Assembly: GCA_020072805.1 (NCBI GenBank)
Contig: JAIQGC010000027.1
Coordinates: forward strand, 22,011 to 86,010
Length of the DNA: 64,000 bases
Direction: 5' to 3'
Origin: Terriglobia bacterium
Lineage (GTDB): Bacteria; Acidobacteriota; Terriglobia; Acidiferrales; UBA7541
The translations under genes were made by a program, and so were the position numbers. The notes under the pieces are model-generated. The model saw only the letters and a program-made list of their open reading frames with translations, was not told the DNA's origin and did no database searches. Shown one piece after another: positions 43,788-52,239 of this stretch (within the stretch, counting starts at the first letter, position 1; each line of letters opens with the position of its first letter).

Positions 43788-44858
43788 ATGAATTCTACAG
43801 GGAAATGGCGGGCGGCGCTGGGCGGCGTGGGGATGGTGCTGCTAATTGGTTTATGGGGCGCGCGGGCGGCGGGGCAGGAGCCGAAGGCGGCAGCTCCCGC
43901 ACAGACGGCGCAGGAAGAGACGCAGGCGCGGATCCGCGGGGGAACGAGCCTGGTGGTGGTGCCGGTGATTGTGAAGGACGACAGCGGGAGGCTGGTGGAC
44001 GATCTGACGCGGGAGGAGTTTCGGATTTTCGAGGATAACGTGGAGCAGCGGCTGGAGGTATTTTCAAACGATCCGTTTCCGCTCTCGGTGGTGCTGCTGA
44101 TTGACAATGATCTGGACCCGCGGGTGGCGCAGCAGTTGCAGGAGACGCTGCCGGTACTGGCGGCGAGCTTCAGCAAGAGCGACGAAGTGTGCGTGGCGCG
44201 GTTCGATCAGTTTTTTCGCGCGGAGAAAGGATTTACGAGCGACCCGGACGAATTGCTGGCACAGTTGCACCTGGCGAAGGTGAGCAGTTCGCCAACGCCC
44301 GCGCCGGCCTCGGGGCCGTTCGCCTCGGACACGAAGATCAACGGGATACCGATCGGGGGAGGGGCGCAGGCGGCGCCCTCGGCGCGGATCTTGCACGGGC
44401 AGCCGACCAAGGCGGTGGATGACGCGGTGTTTGCGGCGGCGCAGTTGCTGAAGGATCGCGGGCGGGAACGGCGGAAATTTATTTTTCTGATATCGGACGG
44501 GGTGAATTCGAAGCTGAACAAGGTGAGTTTTCAGGATACGGCGCGGGCGCTGCTGACCGGGGGGATTTCCGTGTATGGAGTGGGCGTGGGCAACGCGTTT
44601 CTGAACCGGCGGATCACCACGGTTTCGCGGTACGCTCATGCCACGGGCGGGGACGTGTTCTACGCGTCGAAGCGCGAGGAGGTGGAGCGGCTGTATTCGA
44701 CGGTGACGGAGGAAGTTCGCAACCAGTACACGCTGGCGTATGCGCCGAAGGGGACGGATCGCTCGCTGGAATTTCATGCGGTGGAGATTCGGGTGAAGCG
44801 CCCGGGACTTTCGATTCTGGCGCGGGACGGATATTACTCGGGAGCGGCGCCGCAGTGA
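43788..44858 (+). CDS. Secreted VWA-domain protein with degenerate metal site
   Basis: A 356-residue protein with a signal peptide (GMVLLIGLWGARAAGQ). VIVKDDSGRLVDDLTREEFR and the ending EEVRNQYTLAYAPKGTDRS with LARDGYY place it with the two neighbouring VWA proteins. The first MIDAS element, however, reads LLIDNDLDPR instead of DxSxS, so metal coordination by the usual serines is lost; LISDGVNSK keeps the third element. It also has an insertion rich in P/S/G (about 165-195). It may have become a purely structural module. The unit encoding a 17-residue peptide begins 33 bp after the stop. Confidence 0.8.
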   Translation: MNSTGKWRAALGGVGMVLLIGLWGARAAGQEPKAAAPAQTAQEETQARIRGGTSLVVVPVIVKDDSGRLVDDLTREEFRIFEDNVEQRLEVFSNDPFPLSVVLLIDNDLDPRVAQQLQETLPVLAASFSKSDEVCVARFDQFFRAEKGFTSDPDELLAQLHLAKVSSSPTPAPASGPFASDTKINGIPIGGGAQAAPSARILHGQPTKAVDDAVFAAAQLLKDRGRERRKFIFLISDGVNSKLNKVSFQDTARALLTGGISVYGVGVGNAFLNRRITTVSRYAHATGGDVFYASKREEVERLYSTVTEEVRNQYTLAYAPKGTDRSLEFHAVEIRVKRPGLSILARDGYYSGAAPQ

Positions 44859-44890
44859 TTTTTCGGGGCGGCGATTTGTTCGGATTTTTC

Positions 44891-44919
44891 TTGACAGGGC
44901 GCGGCGCAGCCCGTATAGA
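44891..44919 (+). promoter_or_regulatory. Near-perfect sigma70 promoter for the lysine-rich micropeptide
   Basis: TTGACA (44891-44896), exactly 17 bp, then TATAGA (44914-44919): six of six and five of six consensus bases. The start would be near 44926, giving a leader of about 50 nt before the ATG at 44977. This is the strongest promoter I see in the window. Confidence 0.75.
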
Positions 44920-44976
44920 ACTGGTGAAGGTATTTTCCCGTCCGTAATTCGGAGGGGATGGAGGAGGAACTTCCAC

Positions 44977-45030
44977 ATGAAGAAGAAAGCAAAGAAAGTC
45001 GAAAAGAAGGGCGGCAAGAAAAAGAAGTAA
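44977..45030 (+). CDS. 17-residue lysine-rich micropeptide
   Basis: The frame encodes MKKKAKKVEKKGGKKKK: 11 of 17 residues are Lys and only one is acidic. GAGGAGGAAC (44961-44970) is a strong Shine-Dalgarno at proper distance. The ORF is framed by a near-consensus promoter at 44891 and an intrinsic terminator at 45055, so it forms a complete transcription unit of about 165 nt, consistent with high expression. Such a peptide would be unstructured and would bind RNA, DNA or acidic surfaces; a nucleoid- or ribosome-associated role is speculation. Alternatively the transcript is a small RNA and the ORF is incidental, but the ribosome-binding site argues for translation. Confidence 0.6.
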   Translation: MKKKAKKVEKKGGKKKK

Positions 45031-45054
45031 GTAGCCGCCGCAACGGAATATTCA

Positions 45055-45089
45055 GGGCGCTGGGGGTTTTTGCCACCGGCGCCCTTTTT
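45055..45089 (+). terminator. Intrinsic terminator of the micropeptide unit
   Basis: GGGCGCTGG (45055-45063) pairs with CCGGCGCCC (45076-45084), one T-G wobble, across a 12-nt loop, followed by TTTTT. Confidence 0.85.
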
Positions 45090-45128
45090 GTTTTTGGGGG
45101 GAGCTTTGCGGATGTTCTGTGCTGCCGC

Positions 45129-48113
45129 TTACCGCCCGGCTTCTTCCTGTGCGGGGCAGATGGAGCGGTAGTCGCAGTTGCGGCACTGGAAGCCGGGCTT
45201 GGGAGGGAATTCGCCGGCGCGGATATCGGCGGCGACTTCCTGGACGGTGGCCACGGCTTCGGCGAGTTGCTTGGAGTCGCGGGTGGTGATCTGGCGCTCG
45301 TTGGTGAGGAGATAGTGGAAGGTGAGGTCCTCGGGATTGCGTTCGAGGATTTCGCGGGCGGCCAGGGCGTAGATGCTGAGCTGGAGGTCCTTGCGGGCGG
45401 CGGCGGGAGGCTTGGGCTTGCCGGTTTTGTAGTCGACGATTTCGACGTCGCGTCCGCCGAGGGAATTGACCTGGTCCATGCGGCCGGTGATGACCACATT
45501 GTTTTCGAGAGGCAGCTCGAAAGGTTTTTCCTGTTCGAGGACCACGGGCGGCTCGGCCAGGACGGCGGCGTGAAAGACGCGCAACTGTTCGAGGCCGTCT
45601 TTCTTATATTCGCCTTCCTGATATTGGTCCTCGAAGCCGGTGGAGGACCATTCCGATTCGAAAATGCGGGCGACTTCGTCGAAGGGCAGGCGGTTGCCTT
45701 TGCGCAGTTCGCCGATGAAGCGCTTGATGGTGGTGTGCATGACGCTGCCGAAGCTGATGGCGGCGCGGCGGCGCTCGGGCAGCAGCCAGAAGCGCGAGAA
45801 TAAATATTTCTGCGGGCAGGAGCGGTAGGCGTCAATGGCCGAGGCGCTGAGTTTGAGCGGCTCGGGCACGGGAGGTCGGCAGGTGGCGGCCCAGGCGCCG
45901 ATGCGGGAGAAGAGGCGCGGAGGTTCGGTGGAGGCGGGAAAAAGCGGCGGCGCTTGCGCGGCGGATTCGACGGCGGCGGGCGCAGCGGCGGGCGCTGGCG
46001 GCGCGTTGGGTGCGGTCTGGATGACGTCGTGGCTCTTGATGCCGGCGTCCATCAGGAAATCTTCGAGGAAGAGGGAGCGCCGGGAGCGTTTGTCCACGAC
46101 GGTGGTGAGGGTGAGGCGATCGCGGGCGCGGGTGAGAGCCACGTAGAAGAGGCGGCGCTCTTCCTGAATGTGGAAGTCGCCCTGGGGGCGCTCTTCTTTC
46201 ATAAGGTCTTCGGGAAATTCGAGAACGCGCGGGCGGGGCTTTACGGGAAAGGCGTTGGCGTTCATGCGCAGAAGAAAGACGTGAGGAAATTCCAGGCCCT
46301 TGGCGCCGTGAACGGTCATGAGGCGGACGGCGTCGCGCGCGCCTTCTTCGGCGAGACTGATGGTGCCGCCGGCCTGCTCGTAGAAATCGAGGTATTCGAG
46401 GAATTCGGGTAAGGAGCGCGTTTCGCTCTTGGGCTCCCACTCCTTGAGGAAGGTGACGAGCTGCTCGACGTAGCGGCGGTCTTCTTCCGGGGCGCGGGAG
46501 GCGAGTTCGAGCCAGTCGAGGAGTTCAGTGAGGAGTTCGCGAGCGGATTTGCGGCGCATGGTCTTGCGCTGCCCGGAAAGAAAATCGAGGAGGACGGCGG
46601 TTTGGGGCGGCGGAGCGCTGGAGGCGAAGGCCATTTCGCCCTGCGCGGGCTGCTCCTGGAGGATGTCATAGAGAGCGGTGCCGCGTTTTTTTGCGGCGCG
46701 TTCGGCAAGGCGGACAAGGTCCTCGGCTTCGAGACCCCAGGCGGGAGCGGCGAGGGCGCGGGCGCAGGAAATGTCGTCGAAGGGGCGGGCGATGAGGCGG
46801 AGATAGGCGAGGACGTCGCGGACGAGCGCGTGCTTGAGGATGGAGAGCTTGCTGATCTGGAAGGGGATGGCGGCGCGGCGGAGTTCTTTTACAAGATCTT
46901 CGCGATGGGAATGCTGGCGATAGAGGATGGTGAAGGTGCGCCAGGGCAGGCCTGCGGCGTGCAGGCGCTCGAGTTCGCTGCGGACCCAGCGCGCCTCTTC
47001 GGCGTGGCTGGCGAGTTCGACGATGCGGATGCGGTCGCCTTCGCCGCGATTGGTGCTCAGAACTTTCTTGGGGAAATCCTCGCCGGCTTCGTTCTGGGCG
47101 ATGACTTGCGTGGCCACGCGAAGAATTTTGGCCATGGAGCGGTAATTCTCGTTGAGCGAAACGCGCCAGGGGCCGGAATCCTGGCCGCGGCGCCAGCCGG
47201 CAAATTTTTCCAGGAAAATGGTGAAGCTGCCGAAGGAAGCGCCGCGGAAGCGGTAGATGGCCTGGTCGTTGTCGCCGACCACGAAAATGTTGGGGGAGGC
47301 GCCGGCGAGGAGATGGAGCAGCTCGATCTGGGCGATGTTGGTGTCCTGAAATTCGTCCACGAGAAGATAGCGGTAGCGCTGCTGGAGGCGCTCGCGCAGG
47401 GAGGCGTCGGCGCGGAGCCGCGCGGCAGTTTCAGCAAGGAGCGCACCAAAAGTGAGGCGCTTTTTCTCGCGGAGGAGGTCTTCGCTGGCGCGGTAGGCGC
47501 GGGCGATTTCCTGCTGCAGGGCGGCCTGTTCGGCGAGCGCGGCACGGGTGTCGTCGTCCAGCGCGGACTGCCCGGCTTTGAGGCGCGCGGCGAGTTGGTC
47601 GGCGTATTGCTGGTAGCGTTCGCTGGAAACAAGTTCGTCCTGGCAGCGGGAGAAGAATTCCACGAAGTCGGAGAGGAACTGGCCGGGGTCGGAGAGGCGG
47701 CGGAATCTGTCGAGCTGCAGACGGGCCAGGTTGCGGCGGAGGAGAATCCAGTGGTCGGTCTGGTCGAGCAGGATGCGCTCGGGTTCGAGCTCGGCCAAAA
47801 GATCCTTGCAGAAGGCGTGGAAGGTGGAGAGCGTGACGGTGGCGGCGCGTTCACCGGCGGCGGCTACGACGCGGTGCTTCATTTCCGCGGCGGCCTTTTC
47901 GGTGAAGGTGAGGGCCAAGATGGATTCGCCGGGAAGTTCGGGGTCGGAGGCAAGGAGATGGCGGATGCGTTCGGTGATCACCTTGGTTTTTCCGGTGCCC
48001 GCGCCGGCGATGACCAGGAGGGGGCCGGAGGAGTGGGTGACGGCGCGACGCTGAGCGTCATTGAGGCCGGCGAGAGGATCGGCCTCGGGGCCGAGATCGA
48101 ACAGAGTAGTCAT
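45129..48113 (-). CDS. UvrD/PcrA-type helicase fused to a PD-(D/E)XK nuclease with Fe-S cysteines
   Basis: A 994-residue SF1A helicase-nuclease. Walker A is AGAGTGKT (36-43), motif Ia is LALTFTEKAAAEMKHR, motif II is LLVDEFQDTNIAQIE (about 251), motif III is VVGDNDQAIYRFRGA and motif VI is RLFYVALTRARDRL. The C-terminal domain (about 755-990) is a RecB/AddB-type nuclease: SASAIDAYRSCPQKYLFSRF, FGSVMHTTIKRF, DVEIVDYKTGKP (catalytic Asp and Lys) and CRNCDYRSICP. The four cysteines (one before, three after the core) are arranged as in AddB and Cas4 and should hold a 4Fe-4S cluster. It probably acts in double-strand-break resection or repair; a single-chain AddA-like enzyme without an adjacent AddB gene is notable. 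Confidence 0.9.
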   Translation of the reverse strand: MTTLFDLGPEADPLAGLNDAQRRAVTHSSGPLLVIAGAGTGKTKVITERIRHLLASDPELPGESILALTFTEKAAAEMKHRVVAAAGERAATVTLSTFHAFCKDLLAELEPERILLDQTDHWILLRRNLARLQLDRFRRLSDPGQFLSDFVEFFSRCQDELVSSERYQQYADQLAARLKAGQSALDDDTRAALAEQAALQQEIARAYRASEDLLREKKRLTFGALLAETAARLRADASLRERLQQRYRYLLVDEFQDTNIAQIELLHLLAGASPNIFVVGDNDQAIYRFRGASFGSFTIFLEKFAGWRRGQDSGPWRVSLNENYRSMAKILRVATQVIAQNEAGEDFPKKVLSTNRGEGDRIRIVELASHAEEARWVRSELERLHAAGLPWRTFTILYRQHSHREDLVKELRRAAIPFQISKLSILKHALVRDVLAYLRLIARPFDDISCARALAAPAWGLEAEDLVRLAERAAKKRGTALYDILQEQPAQGEMAFASSAPPPQTAVLLDFLSGQRKTMRRKSARELLTELLDWLELASRAPEEDRRYVEQLVTFLKEWEPKSETRSLPEFLEYLDFYEQAGGTISLAEEGARDAVRLMTVHGAKGLEFPHVFLLRMNANAFPVKPRPRVLEFPEDLMKEERPQGDFHIQEERRLFYVALTRARDRLTLTTVVDKRSRRSLFLEDFLMDAGIKSHDVIQTAPNAPPAPAAAPAAVESAAQAPPLFPASTEPPRLFSRIGAWAATCRPPVPEPLKLSASAIDAYRSCPQKYLFSRFWLLPERRRAAISFGSVMHTTIKRFIGELRKGNRLPFDEVARIFESEWSSTGFEDQYQEGEYKKDGLEQLRVFHAAVLAEPPVVLEQEKPFELPLENNVVITGRMDQVNSLGGRDVEIVDYKTGKPKPPAAARKDLQLSIYALAAREILERNPEDLTFHYLLTNERQITTRDSKQLAEAVATVQEVAADIRAGEFPPKPGFQCRNCDYRSICPAQEEAGR

Positions 48114-48175
48114 GAATCTTTATCGTAGCTGAATTGGCGGGCGAGAAGTAGAAAGAAGGAAACGTGGAAAGCGAA

Positions 48176-48733
48176 TTAGCGCTGCGAAGTTTTTCCCGAA
48201 GAGACGTCGGCATTGAACTGGGCGGATTGTTTGCGGGGAACGCTGAGGGATGTCCATGCGCCCTTGCTGGCAAAAGTAAAATGTTTGGCGGCGAAGAGAA
48301 TTTGGCCGGCGTGATGGGCGTAGTGGGCGATCTGGCGGTGGATGGCCTGCATGACGGAATGGGGCTCGGCGCGGATGAGGACCTTGCGGGTCATGTCGGC
48401 TTCGGTGAGGGGTTCGAGGGCGGAGAAGACGTGGTTCCATCCGGCTTCCCAGACGGCCATGAGTTCGGCGCGGGTCTTGGGGGGCGCCTCAAATTCGGTG
48501 TCGCGGTTGCGGTCGGGCTTTTCGCCGTCGGTCGAGAGGAAATCGGTCCAGCGGGAGCGCATGTTGCCGGCCATGTGCTTGACGATGGTGGCGATGGAGT
48601 TGGACTCGGGATCGAGAGTGGCGAAGAGGCCGCCGTCGGGGCACTGCTCGATGGCGCGTTCAGCGAGGCGCTTGTAGTAGCGGAAAAGGCCGAGGGAGTC
48701 TTTGAGGTAGGAGGTGGAGAATTCGTGAGTCAT
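48176..48733 (-). CDS. DUF1572/DinB-like protein
   Basis: About 185 residues from ATG 48733 (an ATG at 48742 is an alternative). YLKDSLGLFRYYKRLAERAI, SNSIATIVKHMAGNMRSRWTDFL and GEKPDRNRDTEFE match DUF1572, a four-helix-bundle DinB relative. Conserved His residues (VKHMAGN, IHRQIAHYAHHAGQ) would bind a divalent metal. DinB-fold proteins include thiol transferases that use mycothiol or bacillithiol, but the substrate here is unknown. The gene is divergent from a second DinB-like gene at 48810, with 76 bp between starts. Confidence 0.82.
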   Translation of the reverse strand: MTHEFSTSYLKDSLGLFRYYKRLAERAIEQCPDGGLFATLDPESNSIATIVKHMAGNMRSRWTDFLSTDGEKPDRNRDTEFEAPPKTRAELMAVWEAGWNHVFSALEPLTEADMTRKVLIRAEPHSVMQAIHRQIAHYAHHAGQILFAAKHFTFASKGAWTSLSVPRKQSAQFNADVSSGKTSQR

Positions 48734-48809
48734 GGGGGGCATTGTCGCGCTGGTTGAAGGGAAAGGCAAGAGGGGTCCGGGTGGGGTAGAATAGCGGTCT
48801 GGAGGGGCC

Positions 48810-49319
48810 ATGAAGCTGAGCGATATTTTTCTGGGGGAGTTTGCCCACGAGATGATTAGCACGAGGAAAACGCTGGAGCGGGTCCCGGAGGATAAGTTTG
48901 ACTGGACGCCGCACCCGAAGTCGATGACGCTGGGGCGGCTGGCGGGCCATATCGCGGAACTTCCTTCGCTGGCGCCGCTGGTGGTGCAGAGTGAATCTTT
49001 CGATTTTGCGCCGCCGGGAGGAGCGCCGCACGAGTCGTTCAAGCCGAAGTCGCGGAAGGAATTGCTGGAGGTGTTTGAAAAGAACGTGGAAGCGGCGCGT
49101 GAAGCGGTAGCGCCGGTGAGCGAAGAAGATCTGATGGTGCGCTGGACGCTGCTGGCGGGCGGCAAGACCATTTTTGCGATGCCGCGCGATGCGGTGCTGC
49201 GGACCATGGTGCTGAACCACATGATTCATCACCGCGCGCAGTTGGGCGTTTATCTGCGGCTGAACGATATTCCCGTGCCGTCGGTGTATGGACCGAGTGC
49301 GGACGACGCCGGGATGTAG
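48810..49319 (+). CDS. DinB-family protein
   Basis: A 169-residue four-helix bundle. FLGEFAHEMISTRKTLERVP opens helix 1; MTLGRLAGHIAELPSL carries the first metal-binding His and NHMIHHRAQLGVYLRLND the later His pair, the family pattern. GGAGGGG just upstream supports ATG 48810. DinB-type proteins are metal-dependent and often thiol-linked; many are stress-induced. It differs from the divergent DUF1572-type neighbour in sequence but shares the fold. Thiolase follows on the same strand after about 55 bp. Confidence 0.85.
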   Translation: MKLSDIFLGEFAHEMISTRKTLERVPEDKFDWTPHPKSMTLGRLAGHIAELPSLAPLVVQSESFDFAPPGGAPHESFKPKSRKELLEVFEKNVEAAREAVAPVSEEDLMVRWTLLAGGKTIFAMPRDAVLRTMVLNHMIHHRAQLGVYLRLNDIPVPSVYGPSADDAGM

Positions 49320-49375
49320 GGGAGTAGCGCCGCTGCTGATTCGAGTGTTTGTGAAATTGTCCTGGGAGGAGTCGC

Positions 49376-50560
49376 ATGGATACGCCGGTGATTCTGAGCG
49401 CTGTTCGCACGGCAATTGGAAAATTTCAGGGGGGGCTCTCGAGTTTTTCCGCTCCGGAGTTAGGCGGAAAAGTAGTCGCCGAAGCGATTCGCCGGGCGGG
49501 GATTGAGCCGGGGAAAGTGGACGAAGCGATTCTCGGAAACGTGGTGCAGGCGGGGTCGGGGCAGAATCCGGCGCGGCAGGCGGCGCTCAAGGGCGGATGC
49601 GACCCGCGCGTGGCGGCCATGACTATTAATAAGGTATGCGGGTCGGGGCTGAAGGCGGTGGGGCTGGCGGCGCAGGCGGTGATGACCGGGGAGTCGGGGA
49701 TCGTGGTGGCCGGCGGGATGGAGTCCATGTCCAACTGCCCCTATTTGCTGACGCAGGCGCGCACGGGCTACCGGCTGGGCGATGGGAAAATCATTGACTC
49801 GATGATTCACGACGGATTGTGGGACGCCTACGAGAATTTTCACATGGGAATGACGGGCGAACTGGTGGCGGAGAAATACGGAATTGGGCGGGAGGAGCAG
49901 GACCGCTTCGCGGTGGAGAGCCACCAGAGGGCGGTGGCGGCGCGCAAGGAGGGCCACTTCGATACGCAGATTCTGTCCATCGAAATTCCGCAGAAGAAGG
50001 GCGACCCCATCGTGGTGGAAGATGATGAATCGCCGCGGGCGGATACGTCGCTGGAAGCGCTGGCGAAGTTGAAGCCGGCGTTCAAGAAGGACGGCACGGT
50101 GACGGCCGGGAATGCGCCGAGCACGAATGACGGGGCGGCGGCGCTGGTGGTGACCAGCGAGCGGATGGCGCGGGAGATGGGCAAGCAGCCCGTCGCGCGG
50201 ATCGTGGCGCAGGCGGTGAGCGGGCTGGAGCCGAAGTGGGTGATGATGGCGCCGGTGGACGCGGTGGAGAAGGTGCTGGCGAAGACGGGCTGGGACCGCG
50301 ACAAGGACGTGGAATTGGTGGAGCTGAACGAGGCGTTTTCCGTGGCGGCGATTGCGGTGATGCGCATGCTGCGGCTGGATCCGGCCAAGGTGAACGTGAA
50401 CGGCGGCGCGGTGGCGCTGGGGCATCCGATCGGGGCTTCCGGGGCGCGGATACTGGTGACGCTGCTGTATGAGCTGGAGCGGCGCAAGGCCAAGCGGGGA
50501 ATCGCGGCGCTGTGCCTGGGCGGAGGGAATGCGGTGGCCCTGGCGGTGGAGCGGTTTTAG
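49376..50560 (+). CDS. Acetyl-CoA C-acetyltransferase (thiolase)
   Basis: A 394-residue thiolase that condenses two acetyl-CoA to acetoacetyl-CoA or cleaves 3-ketoacyl-CoA. The nucleophilic Cys88 lies in [24 protein letters not shown] carries the catalytic His, and [17 protein letters not shown] holds the second Cys near the C-terminus. [16 protein letters not shown] and the covering loop are standard. GGGAGGA lies before ATG 49376. Cytoplasmic homotetramer by family. With the 3-hydroxybutyryl-CoA dehydrogenase at 51338 it covers two consecutive steps of the acetyl-CoA/3-hydroxybutyryl-CoA pathway; a small zinc-ribbon gene lies between them. Confidence 0.94.
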   Translation: MDTPVILSAVRTAIGKFQGGLSSFSAPELGGKVVAEAIRRAGIEPGKVDEAILGNVVQAGSGQNPARQAALKGGCDPRVAAMTINKVCGSGLKAVGLAAQAVMTGESGIVVAGGMESMSNCPYLLTQARTGYRLGDGKIIDSMIHDGLWDAYENFHMGMTGELVAEKYGIGREEQDRFAVESHQRAVAARKEGHFDTQILSIEIPQKKGDPIVVEDDESPRADTSLEALAKLKPAFKKDGTVTAGNAPSTNDGAAALVVTSERMAREMGKQPVARIVAQAVSGLEPKWVMMAPVDAVEKVLAKTGWDRDKDVELVELNEAFSVAAIAVMRMLRLDPAKVNVNGGAVALGHPIGASGARILVTLLYELERRKAKRGIAALCLGGGNAVALAVERF

Positions 50561-50622
50561 GATGCTGCGCCCTGAAGGGGAGCGCGACCAGGCGGTCTTT
50601 TGATTTGCCAAAGGACCGGGAA

Positions 50623-51276
50623 ATGCGGCAAGCCATGAATTACTGCCCGTTGTGTGATACCGAATACACCTCCGGTTATGAACGCTGCACAATCTGCGGC
50701 GTCGAACTGGTTCCCAGCGAACTGCGCGGCAGGCCGCTCCATGAAAAGGAGCGCAGAGAATCCATTGATCTGGTCTGGACGAGCAGCGATCCCGTGGCCG
50801 TCAGCCAAGCGATTGCCGAGTTGCGCGAGAAGGGCATCCCACACCATGTAAAGGCCACCCGGGACCAGTTTGTGTTTGAACTGGGTATGCCGCGGCCGAG
50901 ATACGAGGTGCGCGTTTTTCATTCTGATGTCCAGCGCGCGCGCGAACTGCTGGAGCCCATCTATCAGTCTCCGCCATTTTCTCTGGGAGCGCCGGCAAAG
51001 GTCGAAGCGCAGGAAGCACGGGAAGCGCAGGAGGCGGAAAGATTCGCCGAGCGCGGTGCGGTCCCATGGAATTCTCAAGAAGCTACCGCGGAGATCTGGA
51101 GCGGCGAGGACGGCGGTCTGGCCCAAGTGTTTGAAGATTGTCTGCGCGAAAACCGCATCGGTGTCCGCCGGCAAGGCGGTGAGACTGGCATGCTGCGGCT
51201 CCTGGTTATGCCCAAGGATGCCGAAGCGGCTCGAGAAATCCTGCGCGAGATTCGCGAGGGCGTTCCGCCGTCCTGA
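50623..51276 (+). CDS. Zinc-ribbon protein with DUF2007-like signal-transducing domains
   Basis: About 217 residues. The N-terminus is a zinc ribbon (YCPLCDTEYTSGYERCTICG, four Cys). Two alpha/beta modules follow: about 40-115 (LVWTSSDPVAVSQAIAELRE, KGIPHHVKATRDQFV, VRVFHSDVQRARELLEP) and about 160-215 (FEDCLRENRIGVRRQGGE, LLVMPKDAEAAREILREIRE). Both look like DUF2007 putative signal transducers. A Glu/Ala-rich linker joins them. AAGGA supports ATG 50623. It lies between thiolase and hydroxyacyl-CoA dehydrogenase genes on the same strand, but functional linkage is only positional. Confidence 0.72.
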   Translation: MRQAMNYCPLCDTEYTSGYERCTICGVELVPSELRGRPLHEKERRESIDLVWTSSDPVAVSQAIAELREKGIPHHVKATRDQFVFELGMPRPRYEVRVFHSDVQRARELLEPIYQSPPFSLGAPAKVEAQEAREAQEAERFAERGAVPWNSQEATAEIWSGEDGGLAQVFEDCLRENRIGVRRQGGETGMLRLLVMPKDAEAAREILREIREGVPPS

Positions 51277-51337
51277 GGGCCAACAGCCTATAGTAAACTT
51301 TTAAGATTCAGCATGGCCGGGAGGTTGGGAGGCGGGC

Positions 51338-52201
51338 ATGAGCGTGGAAGCAATCAAAACGGTGGCGGTGCTGGGAGCGGGGACCATGGGGAATGGCATC
51401 GCGCATGTGTTTGCGCGGGCCGGGTACAACGTGATTTTGCGGGACGTGGAGCAGATTTTCCTCGACCGGGCGCTGGAAACGATCAGCAAGAATATCGACC
51501 GCGAAATCAAGAAGGGCAAGCTGGCTGAAGTTGATCGCGCCGGGGTGCTGGCGCGGTTGCGGCAGTCGACCGACATGAAGGCTATCGCGGCAGCCGATTT
51601 CGCCGTCGAAGCGGTCCCGGAAAAGCTGGAGATCAAGCGGACGGTGCTGCAGGAGGCGGATGCGATTTTGCGGCCGGAGGTGATTCTGGCGAGCAATACG
51701 TCCTCCATCTCCATAACGGCGCTGGCGGCGATGACCAAGCGTCCGGCGCGGTTTGTGGGGATGCACTTCATGAACCCGGTGCCGGTGATGGCCCTGGTGG
51801 AAGTGATTCGCGCGCTGCAGACGAGTGACGCGGCGTTCGAGACGACCATGCGGCTGGCGGAAAATCTGGGGAAGAAGCCGGTGGCGGTGAATGACGCGCC
51901 GGGGTTCGTAAGCAACCGCGTGCTGATGCCACTCATCAATGAAGCGGTGTACGCGGTGATGGAAGGAGTGGCCACGGTGGAGGCGGTGGACGCGGTGATG
52001 AAGCTGGGGATGAACCATCCCATGGGGCCGCTGGAATTGGCCGACTTTATCGGGCTGGATGTTTGCGTGGATATTCTGCAGGTGCTGCACGAAGGGCTGG
52101 GCGATCCGAAATACCGGGCCTGCCCGCTGCTGAAGAAGTACGTGGCGGCGGGGTGGCTGGGGCGGAAGTCCGGGCGCGGCTTTTACAATTACGCTTCCTG
52201 A
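51338..52201 (+). CDS. 3-hydroxybutyryl-CoA dehydrogenase
   Basis: A 287-residue NAD(P)-dependent 3-hydroxyacyl-CoA dehydrogenase. The Rossmann loop is VLGAGTMGNGIAHVFARAGY, and the acidic end of strand 2 (VILRDVE) favours NAD(H). ASNTSSISITALAAMTKRPAR and FVGMHFMNPVPVMALVEVI contain the catalytic Ser and His of the family; NDAPGFVSNRVLMPLINEAV and the C-terminal domain TVEAVDAVMKLGMNHPMGPL are intact. It reduces acetoacetyl-CoA or oxidises 3-hydroxybutyryl-CoA, downstream of the thiolase at 49376. A GGGAGG-like site precedes ATG 51338. Expected length. Confidence 0.93.
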   Translation: MSVEAIKTVAVLGAGTMGNGIAHVFARAGYNVILRDVEQIFLDRALETISKNIDREIKKGKLAEVDRAGVLARLRQSTDMKAIAAADFAVEAVPEKLEIKRTVLQEADAILRPEVILASNTSSISITALAAMTKRPARFVGMHFMNPVPVMALVEVIRALQTSDAAFETTMRLAENLGKKPVAVNDAPGFVSNRVLMPLINEAVYAVMEGVATVEAVDAVMKLGMNHPMGPLELADFIGLDVCVDILQVLHEGLGDPKYRACPLLKKYVAAGWLGRKSGRGFYNYAS

Positions 52202-52239
52202 GGCTTGTTGGCAGGGAAAACATTTTCCAAGGAGAGTTC

